DNA from: SVFI01 sp045643145
Lineage (GTDB): Bacteria > Bacillota > Clostridia > Lachnospirales > Lachnospiraceae
DNA: 64,000 bases
Direction of reading: 5' to 3'
NCBI GenBank assembly: GCA_045643145.1
Contig: JAZUKG010000039.1
Coordinates: 1 to 64,000, forward strand
The notes beneath the pieces were generated by a model, which saw only the letters and a program-made list of their open reading frames with translations, was not told the origin of the DNA and did no database searches. The translations under genes and the position numbers were made by a program. This document shows positions 17,621 to 26,675 of the stretch, one piece after another. How positions within the stretch are numbered: position 1 is the stretch's first letter; every line of letters begins with the position of its first letter.

Positions 17621-17827
17621 ATGGAACTTACAATTGCAATTATGTTTGGACTGGTAGTAGGTTTTTCCATTGCAGTTAATATCGTGGCATCGATTGTGGA
17701 CGCTGCCTGTTACAAAGGAGATACCAAGGGTCTGTTTTCTGACTTTTCAACTTCCAGCATCAGATTTACGGAAAATGTGGACCGCGTTTCCAGATTTTAT
17801 AAAGCATCAGAATTCAGAGATGAATAA
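17621..17827 (+). CDS. Small membrane protein, 68 aa
   Basis: One N-terminal membrane segment (about 5-27) followed by a hydrophilic tail. GGAGGAG precedes the ATG, 10 bp after the zinc-ribbon gene. Not recognised; probably a partner of the flanking membrane proteins. Confidence 0.65.
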   Translation: MELTIAIMFGLVVGFSIAVNIVASIVDAACYKGDTKGLFSDFSTSSIRFTENVDRVSRFYKASEFRDE

Positions 17828-17866
17828 ACAACGAAACCAATAAACACTGAAACAAGGAGGACGCTT

Positions 17867-18727
17867 ATGAACGAGAACAAAAAAATGATTTGGATCATCA
17901 GTATCGTGTTACCCGTTATTATCGCCGCAATCTGTGCCTTTGGTATATCCAAAATGGCATCGTCACCCAAGACATTTGAGAAAACGATTGTTTCCCTGGA
18001 TGAAAAAAAGACAGTAGTCATGGAAATGACGGCAGCAGCAACGGCAGCATCGGCAGCAGCGTCTCTTTTGCCGGGAGATATGTGCACGCCATTAGCTAAC
18101 AAGCTCGCAGATATCAGCCAGTATTTCCTGATTGTTATCTGTGCCATCTATTTGGAAAAATACATGCTCCCGATTTTTGGATATGTATCCTTTACCTGGA
18201 TTATTCCACTGGCTCTGCTGGCATTGTCCTTAGGCTATGCCTGCGGTAAAAAATGGATTCAAAATCTGGCTTATCGCTTTATTGCATTTGGTCTGGCATT
18301 GTTTTTAATCGTACCGGTCAGTGTAAAGTTATCGGATTTTATTGATAAGACCTATCAGGATACCATCCAGGCTACCATCAATGATGCCAAGGACAGTGCC
18401 GAGGAAATAGAAAACAGTCAGATTGAAAAAGAAGAAGCACAGGAAGAAGAAAGTGAAGGCGGGCTTTTTTCTAATCTGTTTCATGATATCAAGGACACAG
18501 TTTCAGAGGGTGTCAGCAATCTGACTACCGGAGTATCCGATCAGATTAAAAAGCTCGAAAACGTATTGAGCCGCTACATTGAAGCACTGGCAATCATGAT
18601 TGTGACTTCATGTATCATTCCGATCGGAGTGATTTTAATCCTTCTATGGATTGTAAAAATGCTGTTTAGCTCAAATTATTCCTTCCCGGATGCCGGATAT
18701 TTTGATTTCATAAAAAAGGAAAAATAA
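17867..18727 (+). CDS. Polytopic membrane protein, unknown function
   Basis: 286 aa with a signal-anchor-like first segment, an extracellular Ala-rich stretch, three further membrane spans (about 85-160), a Glu-rich amphipathic region (about 180-235) and a last span (about 243-268). AAGGAGG precedes the ATG. I do not recognise the family. Spacing (39 bp) and direction suggest it is cotranscribed with the two genes before it. Confidence 0.7.
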   Translation: MNENKKMIWIISIVLPVIIAAICAFGISKMASSPKTFEKTIVSLDEKKTVVMEMTAAATAASAAASLLPGDMCTPLANKLADISQYFLIVICAIYLEKYMLPIFGYVSFTWIIPLALLALSLGYACGKKWIQNLAYRFIAFGLALFLIVPVSVKLSDFIDKTYQDTIQATINDAKDSAEEIENSQIEKEEAQEEESEGGLFSNLFHDIKDTVSEGVSNLTTGVSDQIKKLENVLSRYIEALAIMIVTSCIIPIGVILILLWIVKMLFSSNYSFPDAGYFDFIKKEK

Positions 18728-18756
18728 GAAAATACCTATAGAGAGGTTTTGTACAT

Positions 18757-19476
18757 ATGTATAACAGTCAAACGGCAGAAGTGCTATTTGAAGATGAGCA
18801 TCTTTTAGTCATTTATAAACCGGCAGGACTGGCTACGCAGGCTGCGAAGGTTACCATGCCTGATGTGGTCAGTCAGCTGAAAAATCATATAGGATCCGAC
18901 TATCTGGCGGTCATTCACAGACTGGATCAGCCGGTAGAGGGACTTTTGGTATTTGCCAAGACAAAAAAGGCGGCAGCAGACCTTACAAATCAGCTATCCG
19001 GCGCAGGGCTCAAAAAAAGCTATGAGGCAATGGTACTGAGTCAAAAAGATATAAACAGTCTGTCTCAAACGACACTGATTCATGAGATGTACAAGGATGC
19101 CAAGCTGAGTAAGGCAGTTATTGTCGATGAGAAAAAGCCAAAAAATACCAGGGAAAAGCTGCAAAAGGCAATTCTTACCTATCAGCCGGTCAGTCAAAAA
19201 GAATACAGAAATGCAGCAGGCAGTCTCAGCTATCTGATTCATATGAAGATAGAAATTGAAACCGGAAGGTTTCATCAGATCAGAGCCCAGATGGCCTACG
19301 CGGGTCTGCCGCTTTTAGGAGACCGTAAATATGCCGGTGACGAGGCTATGCAGCTGTCAAATGAGCTGGGTGTCAGAACGGTTGCACTGTGTGCATCAGG
19401 CCTATCCTTTATACATCCTGTCAGCAAAGAAAAAATGAATTTTCATATTGATCCGAGAAACGGAATTTTTAACTAA
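18757..19476 (+). CDS. RluA-family RNA pseudouridine synthase
   Basis: 239 aa. Isomerises uridine to pseudouridine in rRNA or tRNA. The catalytic motif is VIHRLDQPVEGLLVFAKT with the essential Asp in HRLD (about residue 54), preceded by DEHLLVIYKPAGL and followed by ETGRFHQIRAQMAYAGLPLL. No S4 domain is present, so it is the short RluA type. The RNA target cannot be assigned. Confidence 0.93.
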   Translation: MYNSQTAEVLFEDEHLLVIYKPAGLATQAAKVTMPDVVSQLKNHIGSDYLAVIHRLDQPVEGLLVFAKTKKAAADLTNQLSGAGLKKSYEAMVLSQKDINSLSQTTLIHEMYKDAKLSKAVIVDEKKPKNTREKLQKAILTYQPVSQKEYRNAAGSLSYLIHMKIEIETGRFHQIRAQMAYAGLPLLGDRKYAGDEAMQLSNELGVRTVALCASGLSFIHPVSKEKMNFHIDPRNGIFN

Positions 19477-19477
19477 G

Positions 19478-19533
19478 AAAAAGACCATACTATTCTGTAA
19501 ACAATGAAAACAGCAGATAGGATGGTCTTTTTT
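19478..19533 (+). terminator. Long hairpin terminator overlapping the start region of the AI-2E gene
   Basis: AAAAAGACCAT (19478-19488) pairs with ATGGTCTTTTT (19522-19532), with additional imperfect pairing CTATTCTG/CAGATAG inside. The T-run ends just before the ATG at 19534. The stem includes the only weak Shine-Dalgarno (AGG, 19519-19521) of the next gene. Confidence 0.7.
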
Positions 19534-20562
19534 ATGGAAAAGAAAGCACTGATAAAAAATAAAAAACTGATATTTGCAGGTATTGCTATTTCCCTATTTC
19601 TCATTCTGCGATTTTTTCTGGCATCGCTTTTGCCGTTTTTTCTGGCTCTTATTACGAGCTTTTCTTTATCTCCCGCCGCAAATTATCTCGAAAAAAAGAC
19701 CAAAATAAAGAATAGCATATGGGCGGTTTTGCTGCCGCTTCTTTTATTAGCAGGTTGTCTCTTGCTAATTATCCTCCTGGTATCTGCATTTTGGCATATG
19801 CTTCCTGAGCTGTGTCTTGATATTGCCCGGTGCAAAGAAGCAGTTTTCAATACGCTGATTTCCTTTTTGAATCGTTTGGACCTGGCTTTTTCTGTAAAAA
19901 GCGGGTTTTGCATTCAGAAAATAGAAGCAGCACTGCAAAGTATCAGCAGCGGATTTTTGCCAAATGTACTGCCGCATTTCGTAAACGGATCCAAGGGAAT
20001 CATAAAAGTATATCTGTATGTGACCGGCTTTTTACTGATCTATCTCATAGCGACTATTTTGTGGATACGGGAACCGATTTGGAGGTATGACAAAAATGAG
20101 TCTTCGATACAAAAGGGTGTGGTCTATGCCATGGGGATGCTCAGGATTTATATCAAAGCACAGCTTAAAATCATGTCACTGATTTTTGCCGTAACTTTTC
20201 TGGCCTTTTTACTGACTTCCATACAGGAAAGCTTTTTGTGGGCATTTCTTACCGCCTTTTTGGACATGCTTCCGGTATTTGGCACCGGGCTTATTTATAT
20301 TCCGCTTTTTTTATATTTCCTTTTGACGAGAACGTATACAAAGGCGGCCATTCTTTTGGCCTTTTATTTGCTGTGCGTCATCATACGGGAATATTTAGAA
20401 CCAAAACTGATTGGCAAAGAGGTGGGAATCTCCCCAATTTGGATGCTGATGGGGTTTACGCTCGGAATCAGATTGTTTGGCATTTTGGGCTTTCTTTTGG
20501 GACCGATTTATGTCATGAGCCTCGTGTGGATATGGCGTTATATGAAAAATTTAGAAAAATAA
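19534..20562 (+). CDS. AI-2E family transporter (YtvI/PerM-like permease)
   Basis: 342 aa, about eight membrane spans, with the family's tandem-loop layout and the C-terminal FLDMLPVFGTGLIYIP and LIGKEVGISPIWMLMGFTLG signatures. Members include YtvI (sporulation) and proteins proposed to export autoinducer-2 or small solutes. An alternative ATG at 19504 adds ten residues but lies inside the terminator hairpin with no ribosome binding site. Either way translation initiation looks weak. Confidence 0.85.
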   Translation: MEKKALIKNKKLIFAGIAISLFLILRFFLASLLPFFLALITSFSLSPAANYLEKKTKIKNSIWAVLLPLLLLAGCLLLIILLVSAFWHMLPELCLDIARCKEAVFNTLISFLNRLDLAFSVKSGFCIQKIEAALQSISSGFLPNVLPHFVNGSKGIIKVYLYVTGFLLIYLIATILWIREPIWRYDKNESSIQKGVVYAMGMLRIYIKAQLKIMSLIFAVTFLAFLLTSIQESFLWAFLTAFLDMLPVFGTGLIYIPLFLYFLLTRTYTKAAILLAFYLLCVIIREYLEPKLIGKEVGISPIWMLMGFTLGIRLFGILGFLLGPIYVMSLVWIWRYMKNLEK

Positions 20563-20569
20563 GAAATTC

Positions 20570-20586
20570 TTAAGAAAGGTTAAGAA
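20570..20586 (+). promoter_or_regulatory. Tandem TTAAGAA direct repeats (candidate regulator site)
   Basis: TTAAGAA at 20570-20576 and again at 20580-20586, start-to-start 10 bp, ending 9 bp before the -35 of the next operon. Direct repeats one helical turn apart next to the -35 are the usual layout of OmpR/PhoB-type activator sites. By inference the two-component system at 13.6-15.4 kb is one candidate. Confidence 0.5.
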
Positions 20587-20595
20587 GAAAGGTGG

Positions 20596-20623
20596 TTGAT
20601 TTTTAGAAAATTAGTCCTATACT
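20596..20623 (+). promoter_or_regulatory. Promoter of the hybrid transporter operon
   Basis: TTGATT (20596-20601), 16 nt, TATACT (20618-20623), about 85 bp ahead of the first ATG. Confidence 0.65.
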
Positions 20624-20708
20624 ATCAGTTAGATATTGAATTACAAATAAAAAAGCCGTAAAAAGGGCTGAAAAAAAGCGTATTTAATAATAGTAAAGGA
20701 GACAGAGT

Positions 20709-23297
20709 ATGAAAAGAGCAAAATGGATTAAGAAAAGCCTACTTATATTGATGACAGCGTCCCTTGTTGCTGCTACACTTACAGGATGCGGAAAAGGTTC
20801 TGCAGGTAACAATTCACCGGTCAAGGTGGATGCTGAGCAGTTAAAGCAAATGGTATATTCCGGACAGGAAATGCCGGGAGTGAATGAGATGGAGGGCAAT
20901 CTCGGTCGCTACTGCGTCGAAGGGGACACCTTGTTTATTTATAACTCCAAGTGGGAAAGTGAAGAGGAAAACCAGATCATGCCAAAGGATCTGGAGGTAG
21001 ACGAACAGACTATGGAGGATGAAGCTGACAGTGCAGCCCTGGAAGGAGAAGATGCTCCGGATATTGATGAAAATGATGAGGATTTTGCATTGGAAGCAGC
21101 AGCTGAAGAAGCAGTTGAAAATGATGAAGAAACAGAAGGCGACGAATCAGCGGAAACAGACACAGCTGAAGGTGAAGAAGAAAATGATGCGGAGTCTTCA
21201 GAAGATGCAGAATCAGAGGAAGTAAATGAAGACGATGTGGCAGTAGATGAAATGCCTGTAGAAGATACCGATATGGAAGATATAGGCTATTCAGATACAG
21301 AAGAGTATATTTATACCATGAAGTCAGACGGCAGTGAGTTTACCAAAATTTATCAGAATACGATTCCCGGTAAAGATGGAGAATTTTTGAACTGTATGGA
21401 TGTTTCTCAGGATGAGTTCATTTACCTTTTATACAGCAAATATGAATATGATGAAACGAAGGGAACAGACAATACATATTATACACTTCGTATCATGGAT
21501 AAAAGCGGAAATATCAAACAGACCCAGGATATGTCTGATTTACTTTCAGGAGACGACACTTATCTTTATGATATGAAGGTTGCAGATGACGGTAATCTTT
21601 ACTTTTTGATGGACTCCAAAGTCATTGTTTGTGATATCAATGTGGAAAAACAGTTTGATGTCCAATTCGACGGATGGGGATGCGGTATTGTAGAAACCAA
21701 TGATTCCAGAGCACTCGTATGCTTTAGCGGAGAAAACGGATATGAAATTCGCCCGATTGATGTGGCAAACAAATCCTTTGGCGATAAACTGGAATTGGAT
21801 TCTGATTATAGCGTCAATCAGATTTATGACGGAAATGGAGATTACTTATTCTATTTAATTTCCGGCAACAGACTTCGCGGCTATAAAGCTTCTGAAAAGA
21901 AGTTTGTAGATATTATAGACTGGGTTTCTTCTAATCTGAATCCGGGTAATATCAGTGATGTCAGAGCCATTGGTGATGAATTTATCGGAAGCTATTATGA
22001 TTATATGGCAGAGGAAAGCCAGACGGTTCTTTACCGTTTTACCAAGGTGGATCCCAGCACGATTACTTCCAAGGAAACCATTACCTATACGGGAATGTAT
22101 GTGGATGATGATATTCGTTCACAGGCAGTGAAATTTAATAAAAGCCAGGATAAATACCAGGTATATATTACAGATTATTCTACCTGCGAACAGCCGGATG
22201 TAGCAATGCAGACAGATATTCTCGCCGGAAATGTTCCGGATATTATAGATTTATCCGGTCTTGACGCACAAAAACTGATTGCAAAAGGCTTGTTAGTTGA
22301 TTTATATTCTTTCCTGGATCAGGATGCAGAACTTAGCAGAGATGACTTTTTACCTCAGCCGTTAAAGGCTATGGAAACAGACGGAAAACTGTATCAGGTT
22401 GCACCGGATTACGGAATTAATGCATTAATCAGTAAAAAATCTACTTTCAATGACAAGGATTTCGTATCAGTAAAGGATTTAGCGGATGCTGAGAACGGCT
22501 CAAACGGAGTAAAAGCGTTCTATATGCGTTCCAATGCAGATATGGTAACTTCTATTGTTGCCAATAACTATACAAGTTATATTGATTATACAAACGGTAA
22601 GTGCAATTTTGATTCTGATGAGTTTATCAATCTGTTAGAGTATGCAAAGTCATATCCGAATGAAGTCAATTATGATGAAGACGGTGAGGACTATACGACA
22701 ATGCTTCGAAACGGAAAGCTCTTGTTTGCAGACAGCTACTATATCGGAGCAGAAGATATTGAGCTCTACGAAGCAATTTTTGAAGGCGATTTGAAATTCT
22801 ACGGTTATCCTTCCAATGAGTATCAGGGTCTGGGAATCAGTATGAACAGACAGCTGGGTATCTGTTCAAAATCCAAGGATAAAGAAGGTGCATGGGCATT
22901 CCTCAGAAGCTTTTTGACAGACGAATACAGTTCTGGATCCTCTTTTAGACGTATGGGTGGAGGACTTCCGTTAAACAAAGAATCATTTGAAGCAGTAGTC
23001 AAACGATATACAGCTACCGAAGCATATACAGATAAATACGGTCATCAGATTGATCCATACGAATCCAGCTGGGGAATGGATGGATTGGAGGTAGAAATTG
23101 TTCCGTTAAATAAAGAACAGGAAGCAATCCTTCGAAGCCTCGTAGACCAGGTAACACATGTAATTACCTACGATAATAATGTAAATACTATTTTGGAAGA
23201 AGAATGCGGAGCTTTCTTTAGCGGAGCAAAGAGCGCCAAGGAAGTTGCCGGTATTATTCAAAACAGAATTTCCACCTATGTAAATGAAAACCGATAG
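20709..23297 (+). CDS. Giant extracellular solute-binding lipoprotein of an ABC importer
   Basis: 862 aa, about twice the usual length. Signal peptide with lipobox TLTGCGK (Cys about 27); a long acidic linker dominated by Glu/Asp (about 80-190); a beta-rich, propeller-like region (about 195-450); and a type 1 solute-binding domain in the C-terminal half, with features such as DIIDLSGLDAQKLIAKGLL and SKSKDKEGAWAFLRSFL. AAAGGAG precedes the ATG. It heads an operon with two MalF/MalG-type permeases, so sugar or peptide uptake is likely. The extra N-terminal region is unusual. Confidence 0.85.
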   Translation: MKRAKWIKKSLLILMTASLVAATLTGCGKGSAGNNSPVKVDAEQLKQMVYSGQEMPGVNEMEGNLGRYCVEGDTLFIYNSKWESEEENQIMPKDLEVDEQTMEDEADSAALEGEDAPDIDENDEDFALEAAAEEAVENDEETEGDESAETDTAEGEEENDAESSEDAESEEVNEDDVAVDEMPVEDTDMEDIGYSDTEEYIYTMKSDGSEFTKIYQNTIPGKDGEFLNCMDVSQDEFIYLLYSKYEYDETKGTDNTYYTLRIMDKSGNIKQTQDMSDLLSGDDTYLYDMKVADDGNLYFLMDSKVIVCDINVEKQFDVQFDGWGCGIVETNDSRALVCFSGENGYEIRPIDVANKSFGDKLELDSDYSVNQIYDGNGDYLFYLISGNRLRGYKASEKKFVDIIDWVSSNLNPGNISDVRAIGDEFIGSYYDYMAEESQTVLYRFTKVDPSTITSKETITYTGMYVDDDIRSQAVKFNKSQDKYQVYITDYSTCEQPDVAMQTDILAGNVPDIIDLSGLDAQKLIAKGLLVDLYSFLDQDAELSRDDFLPQPLKAMETDGKLYQVAPDYGINALISKKSTFNDKDFVSVKDLADAENGSNGVKAFYMRSNADMVTSIVANNYTSYIDYTNGKCNFDSDEFINLLEYAKSYPNEVNYDEDGEDYTTMLRNGKLLFADSYYIGAEDIELYEAIFEGDLKFYGYPSNEYQGLGISMNRQLGICSKSKDKEGAWAFLRSFLTDEYSSGSSFRRMGGGLPLNKESFEAVVKRYTATEAYTDKYGHQIDPYESSWGMDGLEVEIVPLNKEQEAILRSLVDQVTHVITYDNNVNTILEEECGAFFSGAKSAKEVAGIIQNRISTYVNENR

Positions 23298-23314
23298 GCT
23301 TTAGCCTATCGGTT
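23289..23314 (+). other. Intra-operon hairpin between binding-protein and permease genes
   Basis: 12-bp perfect stem AACCGATAGGCT/AGCCTATCGGTT with a 2-base loop that includes the stop codon of the binding-protein gene. No real T-run follows, so it is more likely an mRNA 3'-end stabiliser or partial terminator that keeps binding-protein mRNA in excess. Confidence 0.75.
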
Positions 23315-23344
23315 TATGACCCGGTTTTGAGGCATTAGAGAAAC

Positions 23345-24229
23345 ATGAATAAACTAAGGGAATATCTAAAAAACAGAAATGAAAAGAAATGGCAAGCGAT
23401 TTTAATGGCCCCCAGCCTGATAGGGGTGGGGCTGTTTTTCGTATTGCCATTTTTTGTGATTATTTACTATTCTGTTGTCGATAACCCTTTCAATCCCAGC
23501 TTTGTCTTTTTGGATAATTATATCAATGTCTTACAGAACTCAGCCTTTTTACAGGCTGCAAAAAACACGGCTGTTTTCAGTTTGATTGCAGTTCCGTTAT
23601 CGGTAGTGCTGTCCTTGCTTATGGCCAGCATTTTGGAGAGTAACATTCCTTTTCGCAGCACCTTTCGAACCTGCTTTTTGACTCCGCTCATGGTACCGAC
23701 AGCCTCTGTCGTATTGATTTGGCAGGTATTTTTCCATTACAACGGATCCATCAATGAGTTTTTGATGCACCTGGGAGCCGGCAAGGTGGACTGGTTTAAA
23801 TCCTCCTTTGCACAGGTGGTGATTTTGGTGCTTTTCCTGTGGAAAAACCTGGGTTATAACATGGTTCTGTTTATGGCGGGACTGGGACAGATTCCCAGAG
23901 AATATTTAGAGGTAGCGGATCTGGACGGAGCCGGTGAATGGCAAAAGTTTGTATCCATCAAGCTTCGATATCTTTCTCCGACGATTTTATTTGTTGCTAT
24001 TATGTCGCTCATTAATTCCTTTAAGGTCTTTAGAGAGGTTTATCTTTTGACAGGGGATTATCCGTATGACACCTTATATATGCTTCAGCATTTTATGAAC
24101 AATACCTTCCGCGGAATGGATTACCAAAAGCTTTGTGCAGGCGCCATTCTCATGTGTATTGTTGTGGTGATTATTATTGCTGTTTTATTTGAAGTAGAAG
24201 ATCGCTTCGGAAAGGATGTGGAGGGATAG
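23345..24229 (+). CDS. ABC transporter permease, MalF-like
   Basis: 294 aa, six predicted membrane spans. The cytoplasmic EAA loop that contacts the ATPase reads EVADLDGAGEWQKFVSIKL (about residues 196-214). It is the first permease of the operon; its partner starts 3 bp after its stop. No ATPase gene is in the operon, which is normal for sugar importers that share an MsmX-type ATPase. Confidence 0.93.
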   Translation: MNKLREYLKNRNEKKWQAILMAPSLIGVGLFFVLPFFVIIYYSVVDNPFNPSFVFLDNYINVLQNSAFLQAAKNTAVFSLIAVPLSVVLSLLMASILESNIPFRSTFRTCFLTPLMVPTASVVLIWQVFFHYNGSINEFLMHLGAGKVDWFKSSFAQVVILVLFLWKNLGYNMVLFMAGLGQIPREYLEVADLDGAGEWQKFVSIKLRYLSPTILFVAIMSLINSFKVFREVYLLTGDYPYDTLYMLQHFMNNTFRGMDYQKLCAGAILMCIVVVIIIAVLFEVEDRFGKDVEG

Positions 24230-24232
24230 TCT

Positions 24233-25144
24233 ATGAAAAAGAAAATAAAAAAAGCCGTTTTATTCTTGATCGCACTGATATTTGCCTCCTCATTTTTGAT
24301 GCCGATTGTACTGACAGTGGCCAACTCCTTTATGCAGGAAACAGAAATCGCAGCAAACTACGGAATGGTATTTGATGTATTTAATAAAAGTGAGAATCTC
24401 TGGGGATCCGGACCACAGCTGAATAAATCCAGCTACATATCAGAGACAGCGAATCTTAAATTTATTCCGGATATGGTGACCTTTAAGCAGTATTTTACAG
24501 TGCTTTTGCAAAGCCCGGACTATCTGCTCAAGTTTTGGAATTCCGTAATTCTGGTGGTACCGATTGTGGTAGGGCAGATTGTTGTTGCGCTGGGAATTGC
24601 CTACTGCTTTGCCAGATTTCGTAAACGATGGACACAGATTTTATTTTTTGGATATGTCATTTTGATGCTGATGCCGTATCAGGTTACCCTGGTACCAAAC
24701 TTTTTGGTCAGCAAATGGCTGGGAATTTATGATACCAGATGGGCAGTTATACTACCGGGAATTTTTTCCACCTTTAGTGTGTATCTTTTGACGAAATATT
24801 TCAGGAGAATTCCGATTTCCTACATCGAGGCGGCCAAGCTTGACGGAGCCACGGAGTGGCAAATCTTTACCGGGATTTGCGTTCCGCTTTGTAAAAGCGC
24901 GATTGCCAGTACATCGATTTTGATTTTTATTGATTACTGGAACATGGTAGAACAGCCTCTGATTCTGATGACAGACGGGGATAAATATCCGCTTTCCATT
25001 TTCCTGTCCCAGATTAATCAGGGGGAAGTGGGGCTGGCCTTTGCGGTGGCGGTCATTTATATGATTCCGACCATTTTGATATATTTATACGGAGAAGAGT
25101 ATTTAGTAGACGGTATTTCTTATTCAAGCGGAGTGAAAGGATAA
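24233..25144 (+). CDS. ABC transporter permease, MalG-like
   Basis: 303 aa, six spans, EAA loop EAAKLDGATEWQIFTGICV in the second half. Between the first and second spans it has a longer extracellular stretch (about residues 30-85) than a typical MalG, perhaps to contact the oversized binding protein or the adaptor encoded next. Immediately followed (4 bp) by the HlyD-like gene. Confidence 0.93.
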   Translation: MKKKIKKAVLFLIALIFASSFLMPIVLTVANSFMQETEIAANYGMVFDVFNKSENLWGSGPQLNKSSYISETANLKFIPDMVTFKQYFTVLLQSPDYLLKFWNSVILVVPIVVGQIVVALGIAYCFARFRKRWTQILFFGYVILMLMPYQVTLVPNFLVSKWLGIYDTRWAVILPGIFSTFSVYLLTKYFRRIPISYIEAAKLDGATEWQIFTGICVPLCKSAIASTSILIFIDYWNMVEQPLILMTDGDKYPLSIFLSQINQGEVGLAFAVAVIYMIPTILIYLYGEEYLVDGISYSSGVKG

Positions 25145-25148
25145 GGTT

Positions 25149-26636
25149 ATGAACGAACAGAATTTAGATCAATTTGAACTCAAACAAAGACAGAAAAAGG
25201 AGCGCGTGAAAAATGTATTGATAGCATTTTTAATCGTGATGCTGTTGTTAACCTTTTTCTCCAATACGATTATGAATTATTCCCTTCCGGAGGTTTCTGC
25301 AGTTTATGCAGAAAGCGCAACTGTGACATCAAAGGTCAGAGGAACCGGTGTGGTTGAGGCAGAAAATGACTATGAAGTGAAAGCCGAAGAGGACTGCAAG
25401 ATTGCCTCTGTCAAGGTAAAGGTCGGAGATGAAGTCGAGGAAGGTCAGCTCCTGTTTGAAACCGAAAGTAAAAACAGCGGAGACGAGGAAGCCATCAAAA
25501 CTGCCAAGGACGAATTGGATTCTATGGAGCTGGATTACAATAAAGCATTGTTAGCGGCAGCTCCAAGCTATGCACTCGACAATCTGGAAATTAAATCGGC
25601 CAGAGAAGACTTGGATGCAGCGATTGCAGCGCAGTCCAGAGCAGAAAAAGGACCGGCGCTCAGACAGCAGGAGACAGACTTAACTGCCAAGGCTGATAAA
25701 CTGCAGGCGGATATCGATGCACTTTCATCCAAAGCAGAAACCCTGAGCGGTAACAGCCTGGATAAATACAATACCAAAATTAAGGCCAAGAAAAAAGATT
25801 TGGCAGATGTGAATGCTTCTCTTTCGAATGTAAAGAATGAACTGGACGGCCTTTTAGGAGTAGAAGAAGCCAAGGAACAGGTAAAAGCAGCACAAAAGAC
25901 GCTGGATACCCTGCTGTTAACTTTAGTGGATAAGAAAAAGGAAGATCAAGTAACTACCGGTCAGGCCTCATTGGATTTAAAGGCAGCGAAAAAGAAAATC
26001 GAAGAAAAACGTGCAGAGATTGCCAAGATGGAAAAGGGCGATGAAACCAGGGATGAAATCGTAGCGAAAAATGCGGGAATTATCAGTTCTATCAGCTGCG
26101 TTGCAGGAGATACGGTAGCAGAGGATTCTTCCCTTTGTAATATCGCAGTGACAGGAAACGGATATTTTACTACCTTTTCCGTAACCAAGGAACAGGCCAA
26201 GCTCGTACGAAAAGATCAGAAGGCGGAGGTATTAAATATCTGGGGAGCTGATATGGAGGTCGTACTGGATGAAATCAAACCGGATTTGGATAATCCAAAT
26301 CAGAACAAGGTATTAAAGTTTAGAATTTCCGGCTCAGATGTCGTTGTCGGTCAGACTCTGAATTTATCTGTGGGAGAAAAGAGTGCACCGTATGATGTCG
26401 TCGTACCAAACAGTGCCATTCGTGAAGACAACAAAGGCAAATTTGTCCTGGTTGTAAAAGTAAAATCCAGCCCACTGGGTAACCGTTATGTACTCTCAAA
26501 AGCAGATGTTGAAGTCTTGGCTTCAGATGATACCAACTCTGCAGTCAGTGGTGGTGTTTTTGGATATGAATATGTTGTAACCAATGCGACAAAGCCGCTT
26601 GAAAACGGAATGAAGGTCAGACTCGCTGAGCAGTAA
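25149..26636 (+). CDS. HlyD/RND-type periplasmic adaptor-like protein
   Basis: 495 aa. One N-terminal membrane anchor, a lipoyl half (ASVKVKVGDEVEEGQLLFET), a long coiled-coil hairpin rich in Ala, Lys, Glu (about 115-295), the second lipoyl half (IISSISCVAGDTVAEDS) and a beta-barrel/membrane-proximal region. Such adaptors normally pair with MacB, RND or type I exporters. Here it follows importer permeases, translationally close (4 bp), which is not the textbook arrangement. In a Gram-positive cell it would extend from the membrane through the cell wall. Confidence 0.88.
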   Translation: MNEQNLDQFELKQRQKKERVKNVLIAFLIVMLLLTFFSNTIMNYSLPEVSAVYAESATVTSKVRGTGVVEAENDYEVKAEEDCKIASVKVKVGDEVEEGQLLFETESKNSGDEEAIKTAKDELDSMELDYNKALLAAAPSYALDNLEIKSAREDLDAAIAAQSRAEKGPALRQQETDLTAKADKLQADIDALSSKAETLSGNSLDKYNTKIKAKKKDLADVNASLSNVKNELDGLLGVEEAKEQVKAAQKTLDTLLLTLVDKKKEDQVTTGQASLDLKAAKKKIEEKRAEIAKMEKGDETRDEIVAKNAGIISSISCVAGDTVAEDSSLCNIAVTGNGYFTTFSVTKEQAKLVRKDQKAEVLNIWGADMEVVLDEIKPDLDNPNQNKVLKFRISGSDVVVGQTLNLSVGEKSAPYDVVVPNSAIREDNKGKFVLVVKVKSSPLGNRYVLSKADVEVLASDDTNSAVSGGVFGYEYVVTNATKPLENGMKVRLAEQ

Positions 26637-26675
26637 AAGTCGATACAGACTTAATAAAGAGAAAGGAGTGATTAC

